NCBI GenBank assembly: GCA_964399535.1 | Contig: CAYNRE010000071.1 | Span: 372,001 to 436,000, forward strand | Length of the DNA: 64,000 nucleotides | Direction: 5' to 3' | Source of the DNA: CAYNRE01 sp964399535 | GTDB lineage: Bacteria; Planctomycetota; Planctomycetia; Pirellulales; CAYNRE01 | Part shown: piece by piece, positions 1-7,856 of the stretch | Layout of the letters: the number at the start of each line of letters is the position of its first letter | Position numbering within the stretch: position 1 is the first letter of the stretch | The notes under the pieces: model-generated | Told to the model about the DNA's origin: nothing | Databases searched by the model: none | The model's input: the letters and a program-made list of their open reading frames with translations, nothing else | Made by a program: the position numbers and the translations under genes

Positions 1-852
1 CGGGCCCGAGACGACGATTACCACTTGGCCGTTCGGCAGGTTCAATTCGGCCGCCGGAAGTCCACCTATGACAAACCTTCCCTGATCGGCCGCTGATTTC
101 GCCGCGATATCGGCACCAGCGGCCAATTCAGTCCACCCAGGTGCAGTTTGCAGAAAACTCACGATCGCGTCTGCATTCGCGGCAGTCGGAATCTCGTTGA
201 TTCGGCAAGCAGAGGCGACGGCTTTAACGAACCCGCTCGCGTCCGACTTGTTGGTTGGCCAGGCTTTCTCGCACTCCTTTATTACAAGCTGGGCATTAAG
301 TAGCGCATGACCATTCTCGGGGCTCAGTTGCTCATCGTCCTCGAAATGGTCGGGCCTTTCCTCAGGCTTGCCCAATAAAGCGTATGCAACATCCTTAAGC
401 TTCTTCACCGTGACCTCGACGAACATGCCAACCAAAACGCTAACCGCTGCAAAAACATACGCCTGCGCCAGTGTATTGCGGGCCTCGACCGCCGCGTGAT
501 CTTGCCCTGCGGGACTGAACAAACCCGCCTTGATCACCATCGTGATTGCCATCGCCAGTGCCGTTGCCTGGAATGGTAAGATCAAATACCAGGGCACCCA
601 GCGGTTCTTGAGCTTGCCGACCCCCACGTAAGTCGCGAAGGAATTTAAGGCATGAATCAGCCCACCCAGGGCGCCTCCCGTGGCGACGATCAACAGAAAC
701 GCAGCCGTGGTGAGCTGCTCCGGCACCGAAGACGACGAGAGCAGATAAATGAGCAGCCCGATTAATGTGAGAGTGGCCGCAATTAGTCCAATGGCCAACG
801 ACCATATGGTGAAACCTGTGGCGTACTCGTCGCCAGCGCTTTTGCGGTTCAT
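1..852 (-). CDS. Multi-pass membrane protein, YLATT-like (3' end outside window)
   Basis: The frame is open from ATG 852 to the window edge (284 codons seen, no stop). Four hydrophobic segments lie at about residues 13-37, 50-68, 86-108 and 128-146. Around residues 58-90 there is a Gly-rich 'GGALGG-IHAL-SF-YVG' stretch followed by 'RWVPWYLILPF'. To my memory this pattern marks the YLATT family (YEATS-Like-Associating Three TM), predicted pore-forming effectors that partner prokaryotic YEATS proteins. A soluble, acidic C-terminal part starts near residue 165. The gene begins 41 bp after the stop of the SIR2-pYEATS gene on the same strand, so the two probably form one operon in which this protein is the membrane-acting component. 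Open reading frame and helices are seen directly; the family name is from recall and the function is inferred. Confidence 0.7.
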   Translation of the reverse strand, partial: MNRKSAGDEYATGFTIWSLAIGLIAATLTLIGLLIYLLSSSSVPEQLTTAAFLLIVATGGALGGLIHALNSFATYVGVGKLKNRWVPWYLILPFQATALAMAITMVIKAGLFSPAGQDHAAVEARNTLAQAYVFAAVSVLVGMFVEVTVKKLKDVAYALLGKPEERPDHFEDDEQLSPENGHALLNAQLVIKECEKAWPTNKSDASGFVKAVASACRINEIPTAANADAIVSFLQTAPGWTELAAGADIAAKSAADQGRFVIGGLPAAELNLPNGQVVIVVSGP

Positions 853-893
853 ATTACCTCCACGACCAAGATGATTGCGATCGTTTGCGACGA

Positions 894-2276
894 TTACCGG
901 CAGCGAAAATCAGGCGGTGACGTAACTTTGGCCGGATCCGCCAAGTCGAGTTCGAGGCGCGTGTACGGCTCATCGAAAACCTCGATGCCAACAGTAAACG
1001 CGCCCCATGCGCGAAGCTTGAGCACTGCACGATTGTCCCGAGACTGAACGTCTTGGACATCGGGCACAAACGTTGGATGAAGATGAAAACGAACCCTGCC
1101 GCGCAATGTCCGGTTTAAACCCGTAACCGGTTTCACTTCGATGCGCAGGTCAAACCATGTCGGCGACTCAGTCGGGGAGGGCGAAATACTTTTTATTTCC
1201 TCCGTTGCTTTGCGATCTCCAGTAACCGTTGCGGTCAACTGCAAGCCATTATCCATGTCTTTGCCACCCCAACGTCCCTTTTGCGGATCAGAACTTGGCG
1301 AAACCGGCGGAGGTATCATCGCCGCGCCCGGTGCCGGGGGGCCGACGTCGTCAGGACCTCCCGAAGGCACCCATCCTCCGACTTTGTCGGGACCGTTCAG
1401 GAATTGCAGGATATTGCCCAATTGCTCATGGTCGCCTTCCACCGGATAAAACACCGGTTCGATTCCATAGAGCGACACAAAACGATATCGCGCCATCGAT
1501 TCGCTGGTGTCATTCCAAGTGGTCAATCCCAGGATCGCGAAATGCCGGATCGATCCGGCGCCGAGCGCAAGCTTGGTTTGACGAAGAATGTGGTTTAACG
1601 CAGGATCGTTGAGCGAGAAACCGACAAAGACCACGGTTTGTGTGGCGAAGATGCTGATCAACTTCTGAGCGATGCTGTTCGTTACCTGATAGCGATTCGT
1701 GTAATCGCGGTCGGTGAGAATAATATTGGCTGGATCGTTGTATCGCCCGTGTAAATGGACCACGCAACTATCATATTGCGGGTCTTGCAGTCGAAACAAA
1801 AACTCGGACACATCCGAGTCGTTCGACCAATCGACGACCGTTGGCATCAACTGCGTCTTACGTAGTAGAGCTTCTTCCAGAAGACAATCGAAGTTCGTAG
1901 TCAGGTAATGCTTGAAGGGTAAGCCAACTACCCGATCAACCATTGGCGTGCCATTCAGCGTGCGCTTTGGACGGAACGTTTCTCGCAGTAGCGCGAAATA
2001 GCGATCCTCGCCCATTTGTCGGCGTAGCTCTTGCGCCCGCCATAACGGATCCTGACTTTCCGACAGCCACGCGATGGCGCTATCGTAGTAGCCGCCGGAA
2101 CGTCGTACGGCATCGTCGAACGTTCTAAGAAGCTCGTCCCACGAGGGATAGCCTGCGGCGATGCTCAGCCCGGCTCCGATAAGCGCAGAGCACCGAGCGG
2201 TCTTTATGGCGTCGAATAATGCGTCGGCGGCGTGGCGATTGCCGACCGAAGCAAAGGGATTGCTGCGAGGTGACAT
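894..2276 (-). CDS. SIR2-like NADase domain fused to prokaryotic YEATS-like domain
   Basis: 460 residues. Residues 28-290 are a SIR2_2-type fold: 'GAG-S-AAGYPSW' at 34-46, 'TTNFD' at 126-130, the catalytic-type 'HLHG' at 174-177, and 'VGFSLND' at 218-224. This family binds NAD and, in phage defence proteins, usually degrades it. A Pro/Gly-rich linker (about 300-342) leads to a beta-rich C-terminal domain. That domain has 'RFHLHPTF' at 396-403, 'GAFTVGIEV' at 425-433 and a 'LELDLA' end, the pattern of prokaryotic YEATS (pYEATS) domains, proposed sensor or adaptor modules in conflict systems. The ATG at 2276 is the first start in frame and sits just before the NAD-binding core. The downstream membrane gene follows after 41 bp. 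SIR2 is certain from motifs; pYEATS is likely; a defence role is inferred. Confidence 0.85.
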   Translation of the reverse strand: MSPRSNPFASVGNRHAADALFDAIKTARCSALIGAGLSIAAGYPSWDELLRTFDDAVRRSGGYYDSAIAWLSESQDPLWRAQELRRQMGEDRYFALLRETFRPKRTLNGTPMVDRVVGLPFKHYLTTNFDCLLEEALLRKTQLMPTVVDWSNDSDVSEFLFRLQDPQYDSCVVHLHGRYNDPANIILTDRDYTNRYQVTNSIAQKLISIFATQTVVFVGFSLNDPALNHILRQTKLALGAGSIRHFAILGLTTWNDTSESMARYRFVSLYGIEPVFYPVEGDHEQLGNILQFLNGPDKVGGWVPSGGPDDVGPPAPGAAMIPPPVSPSSDPQKGRWGGKDMDNGLQLTATVTGDRKATEEIKSISPSPTESPTWFDLRIEVKPVTGLNRTLRGRVRFHLHPTFVPDVQDVQSRDNRAVLKLRAWGAFTVGIEVFDEPYTRLELDLADPAKVTSPPDFRCR

Positions 2277-2887
2277 CGAAAGCCCCGGGTTACACCCAAC
2301 CGCATAACCTTCAACTTCACGTCACCAACATATCGGGGGGAGTGGGCAATGCAAGAAAGTGGGAATTGAAGCTTTGGGGAAAGATTAGGAAGCAGTCTCC
2401 CAATCCTGGGAAAGCACTCGAATTCTGTGACCGATTTGAAGGTCAAATTGGCCACCCGGCGACAATTTGTGCCAATTGCGCGTCCGTTACAATTCGGGTG
2501 CAAACCCGTGTGCAAACCCGTGTGCAAACGCTGTCGTTGACGTCGCCCAACCCCTGTAACTCCAGCGACTTGCGAACAAGGTCACCCGGAATCATAATCC
2601 GCGTGTCGGGGGTTCGACTCCCTCCGCCGCTACTTTTCTTGTGCTTGGGATTGAGCTCCGCGGCCTGCGGCGATCTCCAGCAGAACCGCGAAGCTTCCCA
2701 GCGATGCCGCTGAATCACTGAATTGCCCGTGCGCCGAAGCGGCCAGGTTATTCCGAGTCGCGCGCTCGAGCCGGCGGTCCGCTGACCCCTTGGCGAGCTG
2801 CCTGTGCTCAGGTCAGGCCGCGCGAGCTAAGGCCGACAAGCTCCCCCTGCGAATCGGTCCGCCTGGGGCGGCAACCTTGCGGCTCCG
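2277..2887. other. Intergenic stretch with tandem repeat and tRNA scar
   Basis: No complete gene. It holds the start-side region of the SIR2 gene, a short tandem repeat of a 12-base unit beginning GTGCAAACC (about 2498-2530), and a 3' tRNA fragment at 2590-2632. Minus-strand frame 2443-2718 reads antisense through the tRNA fragment and ends in a 'DAQLAQIVAGWP' motif, possibly a remnant of an integration-associated small ORF. Confidence 0.5.
2590..2632 (+). repeat. 3' tRNA fragment (anticodon CAT), probable attachment-site scar
   Basis: The sequence reads as the 3' part of a tRNA. It has an anticodon loop with T33 then CAT at 2593-2595, a 3' anticodon strand, a variable region, a five-pair T-stem around the loop TTCGACT (2608-2624), a seven-base acceptor strand CGCCGCT and discriminator A at 2632. 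No matching 5' half (expected acceptor AGCGGCG) is upstream, and the 5' anticodon strand already diverges at its outer pair. Elements that integrate into tRNA genes leave such duplicated 3' ends, with crossover at the anticodon loop. Likely from a tRNA-Met or lysidine-type Ile gene; not a functional tRNA. Confidence 0.6.
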
Positions 2888-3247
2888 TCAAGCCGCGTGG
2901 ATCCACGCGCTAGCATCGGCCGCTTGAGTCTGATCGAAGTATTGCACCTTGGCGGTGGTAAACGGCTTGCAAAACATGGCCATGCCCTTTTCCCAGGCCC
3001 GGTCGCCAACCATGGCCAGCCGCTCGATGTGGGCGAAATGCTTGAGATCGAACTTTACATCCTCCCAAAGAGCGCCCAATTCCCAACCGTGAAAATCGTG
3101 CATCTGGCACAGCACGCGGATCTTGCCGTGCTGCTGAATCAGGCCCTCGACCTGGGGCACGAAGCGCTCGTAATCTTCCTTGGTGAGCTTGCCGCTCAAC
3201 TCGATCGCCAATACCTTGCCGCCCGCCTCGGGACGAAAATTCAACAT
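2888..3247 (-). CDS. SpoIIAA-like (STAS-fold) protein
   Basis: 119 residues from ATG 3247, matching the SpoIIAA-like family (PF11964 type). It has the 'LSGKLTKEDYERFVP' strand-helix opening, a 'VLCQMHDFHGWELGALWEDVK' centre, and 'ERLAMVGDRAWEKGMA' followed by 'AKVQYFDQTQ-ADASAWI' at the end. These small proteins have the fold of anti-anti-sigma factors but usually lack the phosphorylated serine context; their role is unknown. An in-frame ATG exists at 3265, but AAGGAGG lies about 8 bases before the ATG at 3247, so the shorter start is preferred. The gene stands alone, between the tRNA scar and the next plus-strand gene. Confidence 0.85.
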   Translation of the reverse strand: MLNFRPEAGGKVLAIELSGKLTKEDYERFVPQVEGLIQQHGKIRVLCQMHDFHGWELGALWEDVKFDLKHFAHIERLAMVGDRAWEKGMAMFCKPFTTAKVQYFDQTQAADASAWIHAA

Positions 3248-3995
3248 GCCTCTAACCTCCTTCACAGAGAGCCGATCCAGCCGCGTACAACCAATCGCAC
3301 GGTCGAATTGGGGCTATTCTAGAACGAGCCCCCGGTGGTGCCAAGCCGCGGCAAGGTGTGTTGCGCCCAGGCTCGACTGGTGCTGGTGGCGTTCACCAGT
3401 TTGGTTCGCCGGATAGCTCGGAACGCACTCGCCAACCGGTTGGTCGGTGGCGCCTGAGCCTACGCCCAAGGCCAACGGCGCTGTAGGGAAACCAGTGGCC
3501 CCAAGCACCGTTGGAGCCTACCGCTGGTAAAGCCGCGCGCCGCTCGCCTACGGCCTGTCCCAATTCCGTCCTGGGACGGTCACTCGAAATCGATCGGTCA
3601 TTTTATTGGGCTTTCTGGTTATTGGGTTTTCTGGGCTTGCTGGGCAGCCAGAGACCGATGGCGCTTAGCCGGCTGCATTCCCAGCTTCTCGGGCTGGTTC
3701 CCCAGGAGGTGCATCTCGCTGAACCCCGCAGTGGCAGCGGTGCGAGAACAGCATCGCCCGTGTTGCCAAAGCCGGATTTCGACCACCTTCCCAGCCCCCT
3801 GGGCGGGCCTTCGCGTCTGGCACGGGAAAACGCTCACGCGATGGTTGCATGGCGAACGCCGATTGGCTTGAATGCGAGTTCGTTCGCCGGGGGAGAACGC
3901 GACTCCCGAGACGCAAAACGGTGGGCATCACTGGCAACGCATATAACGAATCGAGAGCGAGAATCGCTTTCGGTGCCTGACGTGGAGACCATACT
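3248..3995. other. Intergenic stretch, no gene recognised
   Basis: About 750 bases with no convincing coding signal: the open frames here have no recognisable motif and overlap each other. A 12-bp perfect palindrome CCAACCGGTTGG is at 3432-3443. The last few hundred bases should hold the promoter of the following secreted-protein gene, but I see no clear -10/-35 pair. Confidence 0.4.
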
Positions 3996-6296
3996 GTGCT
4001 GGCAAACCTCAATTGTCGTGTGGCGATGCTCGTGCTCGCCTGCTTGGTGGGTTCGGCCCGTGGCGAGGCGATGCGCGTTAAGGATCTCCCCATACCTGCT
4101 GAGGCCAGCGAGCTCTCGATCATGAAGCGCCGGGGCGACGTTCGCTTCACGATGGATTCCGATTTCAAATCGGTCGGAAAGTACTATGCCCAGCAACTGG
4201 CCGAGTTGAAATGGACCAAAGCTGGGAAAGACAATCTGCAGCGAGATTTCTGGGTCCAACACTTTTCCAAGGACAACCTGTCGCTCGAGGTCCGCGTCGA
4301 TCGCAGAGGCTCAGGCTGCGAAGTTCGTCTGACTCCACAGGGGCTGACGTGGGAGGAAGACGACCAACCGAGCCCCAAAGACCTGCCCCTACCCAAGGAC
4401 GCCACAGAGATCGAGTACGACGATTTTTTTGAATCGATCGAGATGAAGAGCGCGTCAGACGTAAGAACGCTCGCGGAAACTTTGTCTCAGGAACTTGTCG
4501 AGCGCAATTGGACGAAGGTCGCCACCGAACACGATCTCGAGACGTTTGTCCAGATGAAATTCACTCACGGAAGTTCGTCGCTCGAGATCAGCATCCGGGC
4601 CGAAGACAATGGCAGCGAAGTTGCGATTCGAACGAAAGGGATGCAGTGGGACGGAATGAAGGCCGAGATCGAATTGGCCAAGCAAGCCAAGGAGGCCGCC
4701 GAGAGGGCTGCGGAGGAGCAAGAAGCCGCCGACGCGGTGGCCAACCTGCCCAAGCGCAAGGACAAACGCAAACAAGGAATCGATCAACTGCCGCGGCTTC
4801 CCAATGAAGGTCTCGTCGTCATCAACGGCGTGTCGTTCAAGCTGCCGAGCGTGGTGGCTTATGAGGTCTTCGAAGACGGCCAATGGTTTACCAGGATCGT
4901 TGCGACGGAGCGGCCGATCAAGCAAGAAACCTTGTTGGCCAGGCTCAAGAAGACCGGCAGCGACAAAGACGCAAACCAAAGCGCCCCGTCTTGGCCGCAA
5001 CCGCATCTGCAAGTGGAATTGGACGAGGACGACCGACCCACGCGACTCAGTCTGCTCGCGGACGCGACTCCGGGCGGAGGTTCTGGCGACGAGCTGACTG
5101 GCACGGCGCTGGTCGAAGACGGTCGCGCGCGCGGTACGGTGCAATTGAGAGAACCGGGTGATTTCTTCGACAAAGTGTACACCGCCCAAATCAGCTTCGA
5201 CGTGCCCGTGCTGACCCGCGACTCGATTCCGGCGAAACGGCTTTTGGATGCCACCAGGCTAGCCAACCATGGTGTGTTGACGATCGGCAAAGAGACCTAC
5301 CGGCTTTCCAGCGTGGTTGCTTATCAAACGAACCAGTTCGATGAACCTGTCACGGTGATCGTGCTGTCCGAGAAACCGCTGAAACTGGCCAAGATTAAAG
5401 CGGCACTCGGCAAGAAGAGCCTGGAGGATTACTTCGAGTTCGTGCCGCAAGTGAAGTTGGTCGTCGACGCGGAAGATCAGGTGAAATCTTTGTTCATTTG
5501 GGCTGACAATACCAGCATTGGTGGCAACGACCGCGTGACCGGAGACGTGGTTATTGAAGACGGCCGCGCCCGTGGAACCGCCAGATTGGCCATGCCGGGC
5601 GAGTTTTTCGACAAGCAGTATACGTTTGTGCTGAGTTTCGACGTGGACGTTTTGGGGAAACCGACCTCCACCGCGGAACCTCCGGACTCGCCAGGTGGTT
5701 TAGTCGCCGACAGCTACGATGGCTTTCCCATTCCCGAAGGCTACAACGGTATCCAAAAGGAAGGCAGCAAGTTTCGCTCAGAGACCACTACGACCGTCAC
5801 CGCCGAAATGAACGCGGTCGTTGACTTCTATCGACGTGAATTGGCCGCGGCCGAATGGAAGGAAAACGCCCAAGATGCCCGCATCGAAAAGCAATCGGCG
5901 AAGCTTTCGTTCGAAGGGCCGGACGGCAGCCTGATTGTGCGACTCGAGGCGAGCGGGAATGAGACTGCCATCACGCTGACCACGCGCAACTCCGCGGCGG
6001 CCAAAGCCGCGGGCCTGCTGCCATCGGCGGGCAAAGGACGGATGATCATCGGCAACGGCCACGACAAGGCTGCTACCGTCACCGTCAACAAGCGAAACTA
6101 CAAAGTCGCTGCCGGAGCCGGCGCAGACGATCCGAAAACCGGCGTGAACTGGGACGTCGCTCCAGGCAAGTACTCCGTCTCGGTTCAACTTCCCGGCGAA
6201 AACGTACAAACCGAAGAGGTTACGATCGGCGCCGACGAGATCTGGGGCGTGATGATCCTTCCGAACGGCGCCCCGCTGGTACTTCAACTTTACTGA
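3996..6296 (+). CDS. Secreted repeat-built protein of unknown function
   Basis: 766 residues from GTG 3996 (weak GGAG about 9 bases upstream). Residues 1-23 form a signal peptide. The rest is built from two kinds of module. Module A (about 90 residues) opens 'LP(I/L)P-(E/D)A' and contains a 'V---Y-(Q/R)-L---W' helix; it occurs near 30-120, 125-222 and 570-670. Module B (about 140 residues) opens '(N/H)-G---I-----L-SVVAY' and ends with an aspartate-rich 'VVIEDGRARGTARL-MPGEFFDK-YT' strand; it occurs near 270-415 and 425-560. A charged Lys/Glu/Ala helix (225-265) joins A2 and B1. A C-terminal 85-residue beta domain resembles a carboxypeptidase-regulatory or P-pilus-like sandwich, but I cannot name it. 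Probably extracytoplasmic. No enzyme motif seen. Confidence 0.75.
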   Translation: MLANLNCRVAMLVLACLVGSARGEAMRVKDLPIPAEASELSIMKRRGDVRFTMDSDFKSVGKYYAQQLAELKWTKAGKDNLQRDFWVQHFSKDNLSLEVRVDRRGSGCEVRLTPQGLTWEEDDQPSPKDLPLPKDATEIEYDDFFESIEMKSASDVRTLAETLSQELVERNWTKVATEHDLETFVQMKFTHGSSSLEISIRAEDNGSEVAIRTKGMQWDGMKAEIELAKQAKEAAERAAEEQEAADAVANLPKRKDKRKQGIDQLPRLPNEGLVVINGVSFKLPSVVAYEVFEDGQWFTRIVATERPIKQETLLARLKKTGSDKDANQSAPSWPQPHLQVELDEDDRPTRLSLLADATPGGGSGDELTGTALVEDGRARGTVQLREPGDFFDKVYTAQISFDVPVLTRDSIPAKRLLDATRLANHGVLTIGKETYRLSSVVAYQTNQFDEPVTVIVLSEKPLKLAKIKAALGKKSLEDYFEFVPQVKLVVDAEDQVKSLFIWADNTSIGGNDRVTGDVVIEDGRARGTARLAMPGEFFDKQYTFVLSFDVDVLGKPTSTAEPPDSPGGLVADSYDGFPIPEGYNGIQKEGSKFRSETTTTVTAEMNAVVDFYRRELAAAEWKENAQDARIEKQSAKLSFEGPDGSLIVRLEASGNETAITLTTRNSAAAKAAGLLPSAGKGRMIIGNGHDKAATVTVNKRNYKVAAGAGADDPKTGVNWDVAPGKYSVSVQLPGENVQTEEVTIGADEIWGVMILPNGAPLVLQLY

Positions 6297-6551
6297 GCCT
6301 GTTCGGTTTGGCCTTGGCCTGACCTGGCAGGGCGAAAGCCCGGAATGTCCGCGGCGGGTTATTGTCTCCGTTGCGAGCAGACCTACGCAGCCAACTGCCT
6401 CCGCTCCGAGCATGTCTTCGCCTTTGGCTCAGGCAGCACAGCGTAGTTCCCTGCCCTTCATAACCCATCCCCCGCCCCGCCGTTTTCCACCGCCGTCAAC
6501 AAACAGGAGCGTGAAGGATCTTCACTGGAAGTTCAGGAAGAAACCCTCTAG

Positions 6552-6746
6552 CGTTACGCAACGCAGGCCGGCGGCGAGATCGTCAAGTTTTTCAAGATTG
6601 CCGAGACGGCGAGTAAGGGCGAGGAACGCAAGACGTTCCGCGAACCTATCGCCTACCGTTTGGAACTTCACGGCGGATCGTGCCTGCCAGAGATGATCAG
6701 CGCCGCCGAGAGAACAGCGAAACCAAGGAATTCGGTATGGTGTTAG
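6552..6746 (+). pseudogene. Possible decayed coding fragment upstream of FHA gene
   Basis: After an in-frame TAG at 6549-6551 this frame reads like real coding sequence for about 55 residues ('GGEIVKFFKIAETASKG', then 'TFREPIAYRLELHGG') and ends at TAG 6744. The reading continues upstream of the TAG for about 20 residues in the same frame. It overlaps the start of the FHA gene in a different frame. I do not recognise the parent family. It could be a remnant, or chance. Confidence 0.25.
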
Positions 6747-7135
6747 ACTCGGGCAGTCCTTTTCAGAACTGGATCAAGTCGCACGGTGGGTGTGAACCCG
6801 GGGAAGTGCTGGCGGGGCAACTCCTGGTTGCTATCCGGGAACTTCCGATCGGAAGGACATTGGTCATTGGCCGAGGCGCGCATAGGTACAAGCAACTCGA
6901 CAATGATGTCCCGTTTCGGGTCGAAGTACCGGGAGTGCGTGTCAGTCGAATTCATGTTCGCATTGAGCGAATGTCAGCCGATCAGTATGCGGTATCCGAT
7001 TGTCACTCACGCGAGGGAACGTTCGTGGTTTGTTCCGGCGAGGACTTCAAGCGAATCGATCCAGACAGCTCAGTTGTAGTTCAGTCGGGCGAGGAAATAC
7101 GCATTGGCGACCGAGTTCGGCTTGTGCTGCCGTAA
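6737..7135 (+). CDS. FHA-domain protein
   Basis: 132 residues from ATG 6737, preceded by AAGGAA. It has the forkhead-associated signature: 'LVIGRGAHR' (strand with the Gly-Arg), 'VRVSRIHVRI' (the Ser-x-x-His phosphothreonine-binding loop), an Asp-x-x-x-x-x-Gly-Thr-Phe-Val strand, and a final 'GEEIRIGDRVRLVL' strand. FHA domains bind phosphothreonine peptides and usually recruit Ser/Thr-kinase clients, common signalling parts in planctomycetes. The protein is essentially only this domain with a 45-residue N-terminal extension. No kinase or phosphatase lies beside it in the window, so the partner is unknown. Confidence 0.85.
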   Translation: MVLDSGSPFQNWIKSHGGCEPGEVLAGQLLVAIRELPIGRTLVIGRGAHRYKQLDNDVPFRVEVPGVRVSRIHVRIERMSADQYAVSDCHSREGTFVVCSGEDFKRIDPDSSVVVQSGEEIRIGDRVRLVLP

Positions 7136-7856
7136 GGGCAACGGCTCCAAACTATCGAGACTCGGTGATTTTCGTCGCACGATGCGGTATGGTCGATGCC
7201 GCAGGACACGGATAGATCCTGCGGTCGTCCGGGACGCTTGAATTGGCCGAGCTGACGTCTGCCAGTCAGCGGGGCGCGCCCAGTAAACTTGGTGCCCACC
7301 AAGCTAAGGGTAAGCGAAGCTACCAACTTCGCGTTTCGTGCCCACGCCCGTAGAGCCGGATGCATGGAGATCGTGCCTGTCTGGTTCCAGGGAGGCTGTG
7401 CTGAGTAATCCCATCGGTTCCACGCTCCTTTTGTGGCTCTTCGGGGAATTCCGTGAGTCATTGCGGCTACGAAGGTTCCCCGGGCGATCCGTCCGGCATT
7501 GACCGCCGGTGCTAGCGAGATAATGCGTGGGTCAGTCCTGGCCCGCCCCTTGGCGCTCAGCTCAGGCTCGACAGAGGGGGTGCTCGACAGAGGGGGTAGC
7601 GCCCCACCACCCGCTACGCCGTCGCCGTGCGCCCGCTTGGCCAACCGCGGGCGTCAGGCCCTTGGCGACGCATGCGACCAGAAGCGCGGGCAGGGTTTGA
7701 AGCCCCGCGGGACCTGGAAACGGCCTGGTCGCGATTGGGCGTCGGTCTGTTTAGCCCAATGGCTGCAAGGTACCATGGTCGTTCCGACGGGCCCGGCGAC
7801 GCTATTTCAGACTGCCGGATCGCGAGAACTGCGGTGCACGCTTTAGGAGGAACACT
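7136..7856. other. Intergenic stretch before the first giant gene
   Basis: No gene recognised. It contains a hairpin with an 8-bp stem CCGCAGGA/TCCTGCGG (7199-7206 and 7217-7224) about 60 bases after the FHA stop; there is no T-run, so a terminator role is doubtful. A perfect 16-bp tandem duplication GCTCGACAGAGGGGGT lies at 7566-7597. AGGAGGA at about 7845-7851 is the ribosome binding site of the next gene. Confidence 0.4.

Noticed and set aside
2498..2530. CRISPR array
   Set aside because: Only a 12-bp unit repeated about three times with no spacers.
2590..2632. A functional tRNA gene
   Set aside because: No 5' half; the acceptor strand has no partner.
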